Part shown: piece after piece, positions 26,001 through 34,161 of the stretch
Position numbering within the stretch: the first letter of the stretch is position 1
How the letters are laid out: each line of letters begins with the position of its first letter
Source: Hymenobacter latericoloratus
Lineage (GTDB): Bacteria; Bacteroidota; Bacteroidia; Cytophagales; Hymenobacteraceae
DNA length: 64,000 bases
NCBI RefSeq assembly: GCF_014199535.1
Contig: NZ_JACHNV010000001.1
Coordinates: 1,240,001 to 1,304,000, forward strand
Reading direction: 5' to 3'
Notes under the pieces: generated by a model
Databases searched by the model: none
What the model was told of the DNA's origin: nothing
Seen by the model: only the letters and a program-made list of their open reading frames with translations
Made by a program: the position numbers and the translations under genes

Positions 26001-26148
26001 GCACGTTCACGCCCGGCAGCGGGGCCCGGCCGTTGGCATCGGTCACGGTGCCCTGTATGGTGCGCGTGGCGGCCTGCTGAGCCCACGCGGCGGGCGCGGC
26101 CACCAGCAGCCCCAAGGCTACGGAGGACGACCATAAACGTCTTTTCAT
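23023..26148 (-). CDS. SusC/RagA TonB-linked outer-membrane receptor
   Basis: A 1041-aa transporter. It has a signal peptide, then a carboxypeptidase-regulatory-like domain (IQGTVTDANGRAPLPGVNVLVKG, about 32-110), a TonB box and plug (LDEVVVTAFG, NIVNALQGKVAGVQV, VLKGPSAAALYG) and a 22-strand barrel ending in ALRFNF with a terminal aromatic. It imports the ligand captured by the SusD partner using TonB energy. The start is the ATG at KRRLWSSS; the longer open frame upstream looks untranslated. A G-rich run with quadruplex potential lies about 160 bp upstream. Confidence 0.93.
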   Translation of the reverse strand: MKRRLWSSSVALGLLVAAPAAWAQQAATRTIQGTVTDANGRAPLPGVNVLVKGTTLGTQTDVEGRYTLAGVPEGATLVFSFIGYTSLERPAAADNQNVTLSADTRKLDEVVVTAFGIKQERRQINYGAQEVKAKDLIDSRQPNIVNALQGKVAGVQVTSSGGGAGEGASIVIRGGNSLDADNQPLFVIDGIIMDNSSFAESTAPGGGSAFNGLLGRSVGSTNRASDINPEDIESMTVLKGPSAAALYGLRAANGAVIITTKKGRAGRTSIDFRTQFSVDEVNRLPQLQDQYKQGTGGVFDATTRNSWGPRFQPGETVYDNLGNFHRRGTTYQNYLTLSGGTEKGTFQISASRLDNKGVVPESQYDKTTVRLAGTMQFSPKISASGSAQYLNSGAERPLQGPGLFGGSGGYFVSLLNWPRNDDARVYLNPNGTRRRLLPGSVGSTDADNPYWTVKNNPQTDRTNRFIGNTQLSYDPVKWLKVSYNIGTDLYTEKTQSVRAIGTSQPGNQDGGISESTTLNRLLNSNLLAIFTHQINENLAGVLTIGNTVEMSKRETTDVLGQIFRTPGVASLNNTDTRSALNTTSERRLVGNFARLNLDLLQQLTLELSGRYDVSSTLPRNNKNFGGGFFYGSAAAGYEFSRTLGLDQNPIFNYGKIRASVAQVGKDPLPYRVDSPLAQSSYIGGGFRQGFFGGNADLVPERTTSYEAGLDLQFLQNRLSVNAGYYYQVTTDQLIAPRVSQPSGYIFQYINGGTVTNRGIEIALAGTLIKQANGLQWDILANFYRNVNEATKLPSFLTEVNQSDANIIDVARGSAFPGRPINSIAALDYVRVTSGPYAGQVIIGANGYPTINTSTYVYAGNRAPDFTTQITNTLTYKGLELTFLLDFRKGGKVVNGNDWFTTRNGLSTRTEDRYKQAVFEGVVRQADGSYAPNTRPVELTQQYFQSILGAVGTPFIEDGSWTRLRYVTLSYALPSSWLGTSIVKGAQVSVTGRNLLLLTNYSGADPETAAAGSGVRGGGSGGFDYGNVPGTRGVDMALRFNF

Positions 26149-26568
26149 ACGCAGTTCGAAAAAGAGTGAGAGAGAAAGGAAAATAAAGCGAAGCGGCAAC
26201 CGAAGCACTGTTCGGTTGCAGTTGGATTATGGCCGGAAGTAAGAAAAAAGATGCCGGAATGGATGGGACGGGTCCGGCGGGCTGCACAGCAGCCAAACAG
26301 CGCAAAAAGGGTAGGGTGGGGCGGGTAAGAAGGGTAGGGCGGGGCAGTGAAACGGAGGCGTTAGCCAGAGCAAGGATGCTAAAACTACGGCACGAAACGT
26401 AGGGAAGCAACTATATTTAGTATTTTTTGAAGGTCTGATTTGCTTTTGATTATCAGTTGCAAAACCGCAACTTTCCCGGCGACCTTGCCGGGCCGGAGGT
26501 ATGTAAGCTGACCGATTTACCAGCCGCTTCCCTTAAAGCAATTCCGCAGGCTTTTACTTCTTTTCCGT
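26149..26568. other. Divergent intergenic region susC / HGSNAT-like gene
   Basis: It contains a G-rich stretch (26309-26344) with seven runs of three or more G on the + strand, listed as a finding, and an AT-rich block near 26410-26450. No clear gene and no good TAnnTTTG box were found. Confidence 0.55.
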
Positions 26569-27747
26569 ATGCAGACTACCACCCAGGCCGCCGTGCGCAC
26601 CACCGGTACCGTACCATTAGCCGAGGCCGCCCAGCCCGGCCGCCTCGTGAGCCTTGATGTATTCCGGGGGCTCACCGTCATGGCCATGATTTTGGTGAAC
26701 AACCCCGGCGACTGGGGCCACATCTACGCGCCGCTGGAACACGCGCATTGGCACGGCTGCACCCCCACCGACCTGATCTTTCCCTTCTTCCTGTTCATTG
26801 TGGGCGTCAGCATTACCTATGCGCTGGACGGGGCCCGGCGCCAGCCCGAAACCCACGGCCGCACCTTCGTCCGGATTCTGAAACGCGCGGCTATCCTGTT
26901 TGGGCTGGGATTGTTTGGGGCCCTGTTTCCTGCGTTTGATTTCAGTACGGTTCGGATTCCGGGCGTGCTGGCGCGCATTGCGGTGGTGTTCCTGGTGTGC
27001 GGCATGCTGTTTCTGAAAACCTCGCGTAGGCAGCAAATAGGGTTACTGGCATTTCTGCTGGTTTTCTATAACGTGCTGCTGCAGTTGGTACCTGTGCCCG
27101 GCTACGGCCCCGCCAACCTGGAGGCCGGCACCAACCTCGGCGCCTGGCTTGATAGAGCCGTGCTCGGCGAAGCCCACCTCTGGAAGCAAAGCCGCACCTG
27201 GGACCCGGAAGGGCTGCTGAGCACCCTGCCCGCCATTGGTACGGGGCTGCTAGGGTTATTGGCCGGGCAGTGGCTGCGCCGCCGGGAGGTGGAGCCGGCC
27301 ACCCGGGTAGCGTGGCTGTTTATGGCCGGCGGCGGCTGCGTGCTGCTGGGCCTGATCTGGAACGGCTGGTTTCCCATCAACAAAAGCCTCTGGACCAGCT
27401 CCTTTGTGCTCTACACCGGTGGGCTGGCTATGGCCGTGCTGGCCGGCCTCTACTGGCTGACGGACGTGCAGGGCTACCGCGGCTGGATAAAAGCGCCGCT
27501 GGTGTACGGCGTGAATGCCATTACTGTATTTTTCCTCTCGGGCCTGATTCCGCGCCTGCTGAACATGATCAAGGTGACGGGCGCCGACGGGCAGCCCACC
27601 GGCCTGCGCAACTGGCTGTACGCTACCTTCTTCGTGCCCTACTTCAGCCCCGTAAATGCTTCCTTGGCCGGAGCCATTGTGTGCGTACTGATCTGGCTGG
27701 GCGTGCTCTGGCTGATGTACCGCCGTAATATTATCATTAAGGTGTAG
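26569..27747 (+). CDS. HGSNAT/NagX-like transmembrane acyltransferase (DUF5009-like)
   Basis: A 392-aa membrane protein with about ten hydrophobic segments. The first motif, RLVSLDVFRGLTVMAMILVNN, and the following PTDLIFPFFLFIVGVSI are the signature of heparan-alpha-glucosaminide N-acetyltransferase relatives (DUF1624/DUF5009, NagX). In Bacteroidota these occur with amino-sugar use genes and may acetylate sugars across the inner membrane (family knowledge). The soluble N-terminus of about 25 residues is Thr/Ala-rich. It is divergent from the susCD operon. Confidence 0.8.
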   Translation: MQTTTQAAVRTTGTVPLAEAAQPGRLVSLDVFRGLTVMAMILVNNPGDWGHIYAPLEHAHWHGCTPTDLIFPFFLFIVGVSITYALDGARRQPETHGRTFVRILKRAAILFGLGLFGALFPAFDFSTVRIPGVLARIAVVFLVCGMLFLKTSRRQQIGLLAFLLVFYNVLLQLVPVPGYGPANLEAGTNLGAWLDRAVLGEAHLWKQSRTWDPEGLLSTLPAIGTGLLGLLAGQWLRRREVEPATRVAWLFMAGGGCVLLGLIWNGWFPINKSLWTSSFVLYTGGLAMAVLAGLYWLTDVQGYRGWIKAPLVYGVNAITVFFLSGLIPRLLNMIKVTGADGQPTGLRNWLYATFFVPYFSPVNASLAGAIVCVLIWLGVLWLMYRRNIIIKV

Positions 27748-27804
27748 CGGGCCGGAGGGGGTAGGGAAATAGCTTGGTCGATAGAATTTCGCGTACTTCG
27801 GCAG

Positions 27805-28311
27805 ATGAAGAAACTCCTGTTATTGGCCGCCGGCCTGGCCCTGGCCGCCCCTGCCGCTACGGCCCAAACCACGGCCGCCACTCCCAGCGCGGCCACGCCT
27901 ATTTCGGCGGGCCAGCGCAAGGCAGCCGAAGACCTCCTCGCCGCTACCGATTCCGAAAAGAACCTCACGGCCACCATCGACCGGATGCTGGCCTCGCAGC
28001 TGGAGCAAAACCCCGGCATGAAAGTCGTGGAGCCCGAAATGCGCGCCTACCTCACCAAGTACATGAGCTGGCAGTCGATGAAGGAAGACATGGTGCAACT
28101 CTACGCCCGTGAGTTCACGGAAAAAGAGCTGAAAGAGCTGACCAAGTTCTACCAGACGCCCACCGGCCGCAAAACCATCACCAAAATGCCCCAGCTTATG
28201 GCCGCCGGCATGGAAATCGGCCAGAAGCGTATGCAGGAGCACCTGCCGGAGCTCCAGCAGGCCATTGCCGAGAAAATGAAAACTCAGGCTCCGGGTGGGG
28301 AAGTGAAATAG
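27805..28311 (+). CDS. DUF2059 domain exported protein
   Basis: A 168-aa protein with a signal peptide (LLLLAAGLALAAPAATAQ). The helical DUF2059 segment (YLTKYMSWQSMKEDMVQLYAREFTEKELKEL split by FYQTPTGRK) is clear at about residues 75-140. The function of the family is unknown. A TACTTCGG box with an upstream TTG about 17 nt away lies just before the ATG and may be the promoter. Confidence 0.8.
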   Translation: MKKLLLLAAGLALAAPAATAQTTAATPSAATPISAGQRKAAEDLLAATDSEKNLTATIDRMLASQLEQNPGMKVVEPEMRAYLTKYMSWQSMKEDMVQLYAREFTEKELKELTKFYQTPTGRKTITKMPQLMAAGMEIGQKRMQEHLPELQQAIAEKMKTQAPGGEVK

Positions 28312-28750
28312 CGGCCGGGCCCCACGCCGACGCGCAGCGCCTGACTAGTTGACGCCCGCGCCGCCGGGACGGATGTTGTGGGCGCCGCAAGAAGTGTAGG
28401 TTTCTACCTCCGGCCAGCCCAGCCTTGCCGGCAAACAGCAGCACGAAGCTAATCAGTCGGACGCTGCGTGCCGGATCAGGGCCCAGCCGCTACTAGCCAG
28501 CAGCTGGCTAGTAGCGGCTGGGCCGCGGCGTAGGTATAGGGGTGGAGGCCGCCTTCGGGCGGGCAGCTAACAGTTTCGGTACCGGAGTGCTACCCGGCGG
28601 CGTGTTCCAGCAGCCCCGTAAGGCGCAGGGGCGGGTTCAGCAAGGGGCCTAGCAGACAGTGAGCGGGGAATTAGGCGGAAGGCAACGAGGTAGCAGACAA
28701 GCTACTGAGAAAAGAGTAGTTTACGACGCATCTGGAAACTACCTCCTGCT
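28312..28750. other. Intergenic region with perfect palindrome
   Basis: About 440 bp without a convincing gene. It holds the 43-bp perfect palindrome listed separately. A short minus-strand reading ending at 28345 (TYTSCGAHNIRPGGAGVN) resembles a protein C-terminus and could be a gene remnant, but this is weak. Confidence 0.45.
28481..28523. repeat. Perfect palindrome, 21-bp arms
   Basis: GCCCAGCCGCTACTAGCCAGC pairs exactly with its complement around a single A. It has no adjoining T tract, so it is not a simple terminator. Confidence 0.85.
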
Positions 28751-29971
28751 ATGTATCCACTTATGTATCCACGAGTATGCCTGCTAGCTGGTCTGTGTGC
28801 CGGCCCCGCCCTGGTGTTTGGCCAAGCCTTGCGAGAAGGCGACCTGGTGCCGCCGTTTACTCTCTCGCAGGTAGTGAACCGCAGCGGAGGCGGCTTCAGC
28901 TCTACCGAAGCGAAAGGCAAAGTGCTGGTAATTGAGTTTTGGGGAACGTGGTGCGGCCCGTGCATTCCGGCCCTGCTCCACCTCGATTCGCTGCAGCAGG
29001 CCTTTCCGCAGCAGCTGCAGGTAGTGGGGGTAGCCAACGACTCGGAGCAGCGGCTCCGGACGTTCGTGGCCCGGCGGCCGGTGCAGCTTCCGCTGGCGGC
29101 TTTACCCGACCAGAATGCCCCGCTCTACCGCTACTTCCCGCACAACAGCGTGCCGCACACCGTTATCATTGGCAAAGACCAGCGCGTGCTGGCCATTACG
29201 CGGCCCGATCAGCTAACTACTGCCTCCCTGCGGGCTATTCTGGCCGGGAAAAAGGCCAAGCTGCAAGCCAAGCACGATGTAGTAGTGAAGGACCCGTTGG
29301 TTTTCTTCCCGGCCGATACCGCTACCCGTTTTGCCGTGAGCGTCCGGCCCTACCTGCAGGGCCAACACAGCCAACTGCGCCGCGACCAGACTCCCGGCCT
29401 GCGCGGGCGCCGACTCACGGCCATTAATGTGCCCGTGGAAACCTTATTCCGCGAAGCCTACGGAGTGTCGCACCTGCGGGTGAAAAACGAACTGCCCGCC
29501 CTGCAAGTCAGCCAGGAACCCGCCAACCTGGTGTGCCTGGATTTGATTGTGCCCACGACGGATAAAGCGCATCTGCTCCGGCACCTGCGCCAGGAGCTAC
29601 CCCGCCAGTTTCCGGTCCAGCCCCAGCTAGTGCGCGAAAGCCGGCCGGTGTACGTGCTGCGGCAACGCAAATCCCGGCAGCCCTGGCCGGAGTCTAAGAA
29701 GCCAGAAAGCGGCATGTGGTCGGGCAAAGGGCTGGAAGTGGAAGGGGGCCGGGTGGAAATGCTCCGCGAGTTTCTGGAGAATATGTCGAGCAAGCCCGTG
29801 GTAGATGAAACGGGCCTGCTGGGCCGCTACGACATGAAGCTGGAGCTACAGCCGGAAGCCGGTAGAGCGGAAATCCTGAAGTCCTTGCAAGCCATGGGTC
29901 TGGAGATGGAAGAGGCAACCCGCAAAATTGAAATACTGCAGCTAAGCCCCGGCCGCCTGGCTGTTCAATAG
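28751..29971 (+). CDS. TlpA-like thioredoxin fused to a DUF3738 (TIGR03435) domain
   Basis: A 406-aa exported protein. A signal peptide (LLAGLCAGPALVFGQ) leads into a TlpA/ResA-type thioredoxin domain (about 25-170) with the redox motif WCGPC. The second half (about 190-400) ends PVVDETGLLGRYDMKLEL, the hallmark of DUF3738/TIGR03435 proteins, which are otherwise best known as separate exported proteins of unknown role in Acidobacteria and relatives (family knowledge). The fusion suggests a thiol-redox function for DUF3738. ATGs at 28751 and 28763 are both possible. It stands alone and ends at a strong terminator. Confidence 0.85.
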   Translation: MYPLMYPRVCLLAGLCAGPALVFGQALREGDLVPPFTLSQVVNRSGGGFSSTEAKGKVLVIEFWGTWCGPCIPALLHLDSLQQAFPQQLQVVGVANDSEQRLRTFVARRPVQLPLAALPDQNAPLYRYFPHNSVPHTVIIGKDQRVLAITRPDQLTTASLRAILAGKKAKLQAKHDVVVKDPLVFFPADTATRFAVSVRPYLQGQHSQLRRDQTPGLRGRRLTAINVPVETLFREAYGVSHLRVKNELPALQVSQEPANLVCLDLIVPTTDKAHLLRHLRQELPRQFPVQPQLVRESRPVYVLRQRKSRQPWPESKKPESGMWSGKGLEVEGGRVEMLREFLENMSSKPVVDETGLLGRYDMKLELQPEAGRAEILKSLQAMGLEMEEATRKIEILQLSPGRLAVQ

Positions 29972-29990
29972 CTATTCGTGAAGTCGTTAA

Positions 29991-30031
29991 AAACACTAAG
30001 CCCCAACAGAGACTGTTGGGGCTTAGTGTTT
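29991..30031. terminator. Bidirectional terminator
   Basis: Perfect 19-bp arms (AAACACTAAGCCCCAACAG) with a 3-nt loop, between two convergent genes. Confidence 0.9.
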
Positions 30032-30051
30032 TTGGTTCCCTGAGGGTAGTA

Positions 30052-33000
30052 TTACTGCTCCTGCGGCACCGTGCTTTCCACGGCCTGTTTCCGGGCCTGC
30101 TGAATGCTCTCTAGGGCTACCTGCAGCACCCCGCTCCGCACGCTGCGCTCCGTGATTTTGTTGTTGCGGCGGGTGGGGTTCACGCGGTTGGTCAGCACAA
30201 TGCAGGTGAGTTCTTCTTTGGGGTCAACCCAGAAGTAGGTGCCCGTAAAGCCGGTGTGCCCGTAGCTGAGCTGGGAAACGCTGTTGGCCGAATTCACGGT
30301 GGGGTTAGCCGCCGGCCTATCGAAGCCCAGGGCGCGGCGGTTGTCGGGGCAGAACTGGCACTTGGTGTACTCGGCCAGGGTTTCGGGCTTGAGGAGCTGC
30401 TGCCCGCCGTACGTGCCATTCCAGGCGTAGAGCTGCACCAGTTTGGCTAGGTCGTTGGCGTTGCCGAAGAGGCCAGCGTGGCCGGAGAGGCCGCCGAGCA
30501 GGGCCGCGCCTTCGTCGTGCACGGTACCGTGGAGTTGGGCGTGGCGGAACAGGGAGTCGTACTCGGTGGGGGTGATGCGGCTGAGCGGGAAGCGACGGGT
30601 AGGGTTGTAGCCCAGGGTAGTGGCGCCCAGCGGCCGGTACAGCTCATCCGTCACGAACTGGTCAATCGTTTTGCCCGAAGCGGCCTTGATGAAGCGCGGG
30701 TACATGATAAACGACAAATCGGAGTACACGTAGCCCGGCTTCTCGTTCAGCGGCGACTCGGCAATGGCCTTGGTGATGCGCTCCGGAAAATCCTGGCGGG
30801 CCCACAGGCGAGGGCCCGCAGGCAACGGGAAGCGGGCCGAGGAATCGGGGCGGAAGTAGCGGCGGCTCATCTCGGCGGGCTGCGTGGCCGATACGTCCTT
30901 GGCATCGGGGCTCTTGCCGAACAGGGAGTTGAACAGGCCGCGGGGCTCGGTGTAGTCCTTCCAGAACGGAATCCAGGCTTTTAGGCGAGCCTGGTGAGTC
31001 AGCACGTCGCGCAGCTTCAGGCTTTCCTTATTAGTGCCTTTGAACTCCGGGAACAGCTGGCCCAGGGTCATGTCGGGGTTGAACTTGCCCTCGTCCTGGA
31101 GCTTCATCAGGGCCGGCAGCGCCGCCGCTACCTTGGTCACGGAAGCCAGGTCGTAGAGGTCGGTGTTGCGAACGGGGCGGGCGGCTTGGCCGGCGGCAGA
31201 GGGGTAGGAGTGGGTGCCGTAGCTTTTGCGCAGCACCACTACCCCCCGGCGGGCAATCAGCACCTCGCCGCCCGGAAACGCCTGCGCCCCTACTGCCCCA
31301 TTCATAATAGAGTCCACGCGGGCTTCCAGGTTGTTGTTCATGCCCACAGCCTCAGGGAAGCTGTAGCGCAGCCGAATGCCGCCCTTGGTAGCCAGACCCG
31401 CGCCGTAGCCATACCGGTCGGAAACCGTCACGGGCAGCTTACCGCTGGCCGACACGCCCCCGAAAATTACCTCAGCGGCTACGTCCTGGGCGTTCTTGCT
31501 TTCCTGGTAGGCCAGCACCACCGCATCGGCGCGGTCCAGGTCCCGGACTTTCGCCACGGCGTACGCGGAGCCAAACACTGTTACCACCAGCTTCTGGCCC
31601 TTGCCACCCAGCTCGCGCAGCAGCACGTTGGTTTCGGGCGCAATACCGAAGTTGGTAGCGGGCAGGCGGCCCAGGTTGTTCAGGCCCACCAGCACCAGGT
31701 TGTAGGGTTTCAGGGTTTCGCGCATGCGCGTCAGCTCGTCCATGCTGGGGGCGGCGGGCAGCCAGAAGTGGCGTACCGGGGCGTAGTCGGCTACCATGCG
31801 CTGAAAGTCGGTGGTATCCTTGGTGCCGATGGTGAGGGTAGCGAGGCGCAGGGTATCAAGGCGCTGCAGGGGTAGCAGGCTCCGCTGGTTGCGCAGCACC
31901 GTTACGCTCAGCTCCGTGAGGCGCTGGCTCAGGTATTGGGCGTGGGGCGTGTTCAAGTCCTGAATGAGGTTGCGCAACTCGATGGGCTTGTACTTGTTCA
32001 GGCCGGCCCACTCCTTCAGGGCCAGCACCTTGCGGCAGCGGGCATCGAGGTCGGCCTGGCTGAGCTGACCTTTGTTGATGGCTTCGCGCACCATCTTCAG
32101 GGCCAGCGGAATGTTCTTGCTGAACTCCAGAATGTCGTTGCCGGCCAGCAGGGCGCGCAGGTCGGCGTCGCCGGGCGGGTATTTCGAGATGACGCCCTTC
32201 ATGTTCATGGCGTCGGTAAAGATGATGCCTTCGAAGCCCAGCTTCTGCTGCAGCAAGCCCTGGATAATAGGTTTGGAGAGGGTAGAGGGCAGGCCCGTCG
32301 TATCGAGGGCCGGAATGTTGAGGTGGGCCACCATCATGCCCCCTATGCCGCGCTTAATCAGGCTTTTGAAGGGGTAGAGTTCCAGGGTATCAATGCGCTT
32401 CTTGTCGATGCGAAGCAGGGGTAGGGCCAGGTGCGAATCGGTGTCGGTGTCGCCATGGCCGGGGAAGTGTTTGGCTACGGCCAGCACGCCCGCATCCTGC
32501 ATGCCCTTCATGTAGAGGTAGCTTTTCTCCGTGACGCCTTCCCGATTCTCGCCCCAGCTGCGGTACCCGATGACGGGGTTCTGAGCGTTGTTGTTCACAT
32601 CGACCACCGGCGCGAAGTTGACGTGCATGCCCAGGCGCTTAAATTGAGCTGCCACCTCGGTACCCATGTCGTACACCAGCTGATTTTCGCGGATTCCGCC
32701 CATGCTCATCTGGTAGGGAAAGCGCTGCACGCTGTCGAGGCGCATGCCCACGCCCCACTCGGCGTCCATGGCTACCAGCAGAGGCACTTTGCTCTGGCTT
32801 TGGTAGCGGTTCAAAAGCTTGCTCTGGCGCACCGGTCCGCCCTGGAAGAAAATCAACCCCCCAATGCCGTACTGCTGAATCAGGGCCGATACAGAGTCCT
32901 CATCAATGCGCTTGCGGTTGGAGTAGGCGGCCACCATGAACAGCTGGGCTACCCGCTGATCGGGCGTGAGCGTCTTCATCACCGAATCAACCCACCGCGA

Positions 33001-33234
33001 CTGGCCCAACTGCCCGGCAAACGGCACCGGCAGGTTGCGACTCTTGGCGGGGGTAGGCTTGTTGGCGGCCAGTGGTTTAGCGGTTCCAGCCGCCTGCGGG
33101 GCGGAAGCACGGCGAGCAGTAGCCGTGGTTTTCTTAGCGGATGGCTTCTTCTTGCGGCGCTGGGCCGAGCCATCGAAGGGGCTCAGCAGTGCCAGCAGCA
33201 GCCACAGAAACGGGAGGGAGCGAGTGAAGGACAA
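30052..33234 (-). CDS. GH3 beta-glycosidase fused to a serine hydrolase (beta-lactamase-like)
   Basis: A 1060-aa exported protein. A signal peptide and a Lys/Ala-rich linker precede a GH3 N-terminal barrel (about 80-420) with VAKHFPGHGDTDTDSH, the NagZ-type catalytic loop motif, and ITDAMNMKGV-like FTDAMNMKGV. A GH3 C-terminal-like domain follows (about 440-610), then a class C/PBP-like serine hydrolase (about 640-1040) with SVTK (SxxK), YSDLS (Tyr motif) and HTGFTG. It probably removes N-acetylglucosamine from wall fragments and has peptidase/esterase activity on the same material. This fusion occurs in other Bacteroidota. Confidence 0.9.
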   Translation of the reverse strand: MSFTRSLPFLWLLLALLSPFDGSAQRRKKKPSAKKTTATARRASAPQAAGTAKPLAANKPTPAKSRNLPVPFAGQLGQSRWVDSVMKTLTPDQRVAQLFMVAAYSNRKRIDEDSVSALIQQYGIGGLIFFQGGPVRQSKLLNRYQSQSKVPLLVAMDAEWGVGMRLDSVQRFPYQMSMGGIRENQLVYDMGTEVAAQFKRLGMHVNFAPVVDVNNNAQNPVIGYRSWGENREGVTEKSYLYMKGMQDAGVLAVAKHFPGHGDTDTDSHLALPLLRIDKKRIDTLELYPFKSLIKRGIGGMMVAHLNIPALDTTGLPSTLSKPIIQGLLQQKLGFEGIIFTDAMNMKGVISKYPPGDADLRALLAGNDILEFSKNIPLALKMVREAINKGQLSQADLDARCRKVLALKEWAGLNKYKPIELRNLIQDLNTPHAQYLSQRLTELSVTVLRNQRSLLPLQRLDTLRLATLTIGTKDTTDFQRMVADYAPVRHFWLPAAPSMDELTRMRETLKPYNLVLVGLNNLGRLPATNFGIAPETNVLLRELGGKGQKLVVTVFGSAYAVAKVRDLDRADAVVLAYQESKNAQDVAAEVIFGGVSASGKLPVTVSDRYGYGAGLATKGGIRLRYSFPEAVGMNNNLEARVDSIMNGAVGAQAFPGGEVLIARRGVVVLRKSYGTHSYPSAAGQAARPVRNTDLYDLASVTKVAAALPALMKLQDEGKFNPDMTLGQLFPEFKGTNKESLKLRDVLTHQARLKAWIPFWKDYTEPRGLFNSLFGKSPDAKDVSATQPAEMSRRYFRPDSSARFPLPAGPRLWARQDFPERITKAIAESPLNEKPGYVYSDLSFIMYPRFIKAASGKTIDQFVTDELYRPLGATTLGYNPTRRFPLSRITPTEYDSLFRHAQLHGTVHDEGAALLGGLSGHAGLFGNANDLAKLVQLYAWNGTYGGQQLLKPETLAEYTKCQFCPDNRRALGFDRPAANPTVNSANSVSQLSYGHTGFTGTYFWVDPKEELTCIVLTNRVNPTRRNNKITERSVRSGVLQVALESIQQARKQAVESTVPQEQ

Positions 33235-33340
33235 GGGCAGTTGCAGCGGTTAGAATGGGTAGGCTGCGAATTTAGCGGAATTGAAGAGGATGGATGGACT
33301 GCATTATTGAAACAGCAAAACATCATTCCCGCCAGAATCA

Positions 33341-33443
33341 AGACCGTCATGTCGAGCTTGTCGAGACATCTCGCGTGCTGACGTTGGATTAGCACTGCAA
33401 CATCAGCACGCGAGATGTCTCGACAAGCTCGACATGACGGTCT
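33341..33443. repeat. Dispersed hairpin repeat, 46-bp arms
   Basis: Arms 33341-33386 and 33398-33443 pair at 45 of 46 positions with an 11-nt loop. The core GTCATGTCGAGC ... ATCTCGCGTGCTGACG recurs near 38871 and 54818. Confidence 0.9.
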
Positions 33444-33465
33444 ATTTACTCTTTTGCCCTTTCTG

Positions 33466-33558
33466 CTACTTGCCTTCCTCTATCTTCTCCGAGTAAAACA
33501 CTTTGCCCTCGTCGCCGCGCAGTGAGGCCGTAACGAACAGATAGCCCAGGGCCTCATC
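33466..33558 (-). pseudogene. Candidate C-terminal remnant of an unknown gene
   Basis: The minus strand reads EALGYLFVTASLRGDEGK then VFYSEKIEEGK and a stop, with codon use like real genes here. The frame is closed upstream by a stop and has no start. It looks like the tail of a lost gene. This rests on appearance only. Confidence 0.35.
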
Positions 33559-33678
33559 TGGCTATCAAAAACTGGGTATTGGGATGTATAAAATCCCGCT
33601 AATGGCGTACAATACTTGGTGCGAGCGGTTGGAGGATGTTCCTTTGCAGCAGTATTCGTAGCTTCTCATCCGTTTCCT

Positions 33679-34059
33679 GTGCGTCAGGCCATAGCTATTC
33701 TGCTGCTGTTCTCGCTCTCGGTGCACTGCACCGGGCAGTTGGGTATTGCGGTGAGTTGGTGGCTGAATCAGGACTACATTGCCCGGGTGCTGTGCATCAA
33801 CCGCGACAAGCCCCAGCTAAAGTGTAATGGCAAGTGCCACCTGCGCAAGCAGCTAAAGGTGGTGGCCGAGCACGAGAAAAAGCAGCAGCCCGGCAGCAAG
33901 CAGGTAGTACAGGATGTTAACCTGTTCTGTGCTACGGTGGTGCCCCTGCGCCTCACCCCACCCACGCACTTCCCTGCTACCCCCCACTACGGGGCGTACC
34001 GTGTGGAGTCCTACGCCTGGGACCGGCCCGGCCCCGACCACCCGCCCGCAGAGGGCTGA
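33679..34059 (+). CDS. Small exported protein with conserved Cys cluster
   Basis: A protein of about 126 aa from a GTG start (RQAIAILLLFSLSVHCTGQ forms a signal or membrane segment; a longer frame opens at 33616). The core RVLCINRDKPQLKCNGKCHLRKQL carries a C-x9-C-x3-C cluster that I recognise as recurring in short Bacteroidota proteins near TonB receptors, but the family has no established function known to me. The tail is His/Pro-rich. It precedes a TonB receptor and a PepSY protein, so metal binding or sensing is a reasonable guess. Confidence 0.6.
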   Translation: MRQAIAILLLFSLSVHCTGQLGIAVSWWLNQDYIARVLCINRDKPQLKCNGKCHLRKQLKVVAEHEKKQQPGSKQVVQDVNLFCATVVPLRLTPPTHFPATPHYGAYRVESYAWDRPGPDHPPAEG

Positions 34060-34161
34060 TTGACCCCGGTCTAACCCAATCTGGTGGGCCCGCGCGGCTA
34101 GCTCAGCACCTGCGTGTGCTAGGGCCTTGGCGCGGCCTGCCGTCAATCAGCCTTTCTTCCT

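Larger units (their letters stand above)
33235..33678. other. Intergenic region with hairpin repeat and gene remnant
   Basis: About 440 bp holding the 103-bp hairpin (33341-33443) and a candidate C-terminal gene remnant on the minus strand, both listed separately. No complete gene is seen. Confidence 0.55.

Noticed and set aside
25174..26136. 320-codon + strand frame opposite susC
   Set aside because: Shadow frame of the SusC plug region, low-complexity Gly/Val/His composition.
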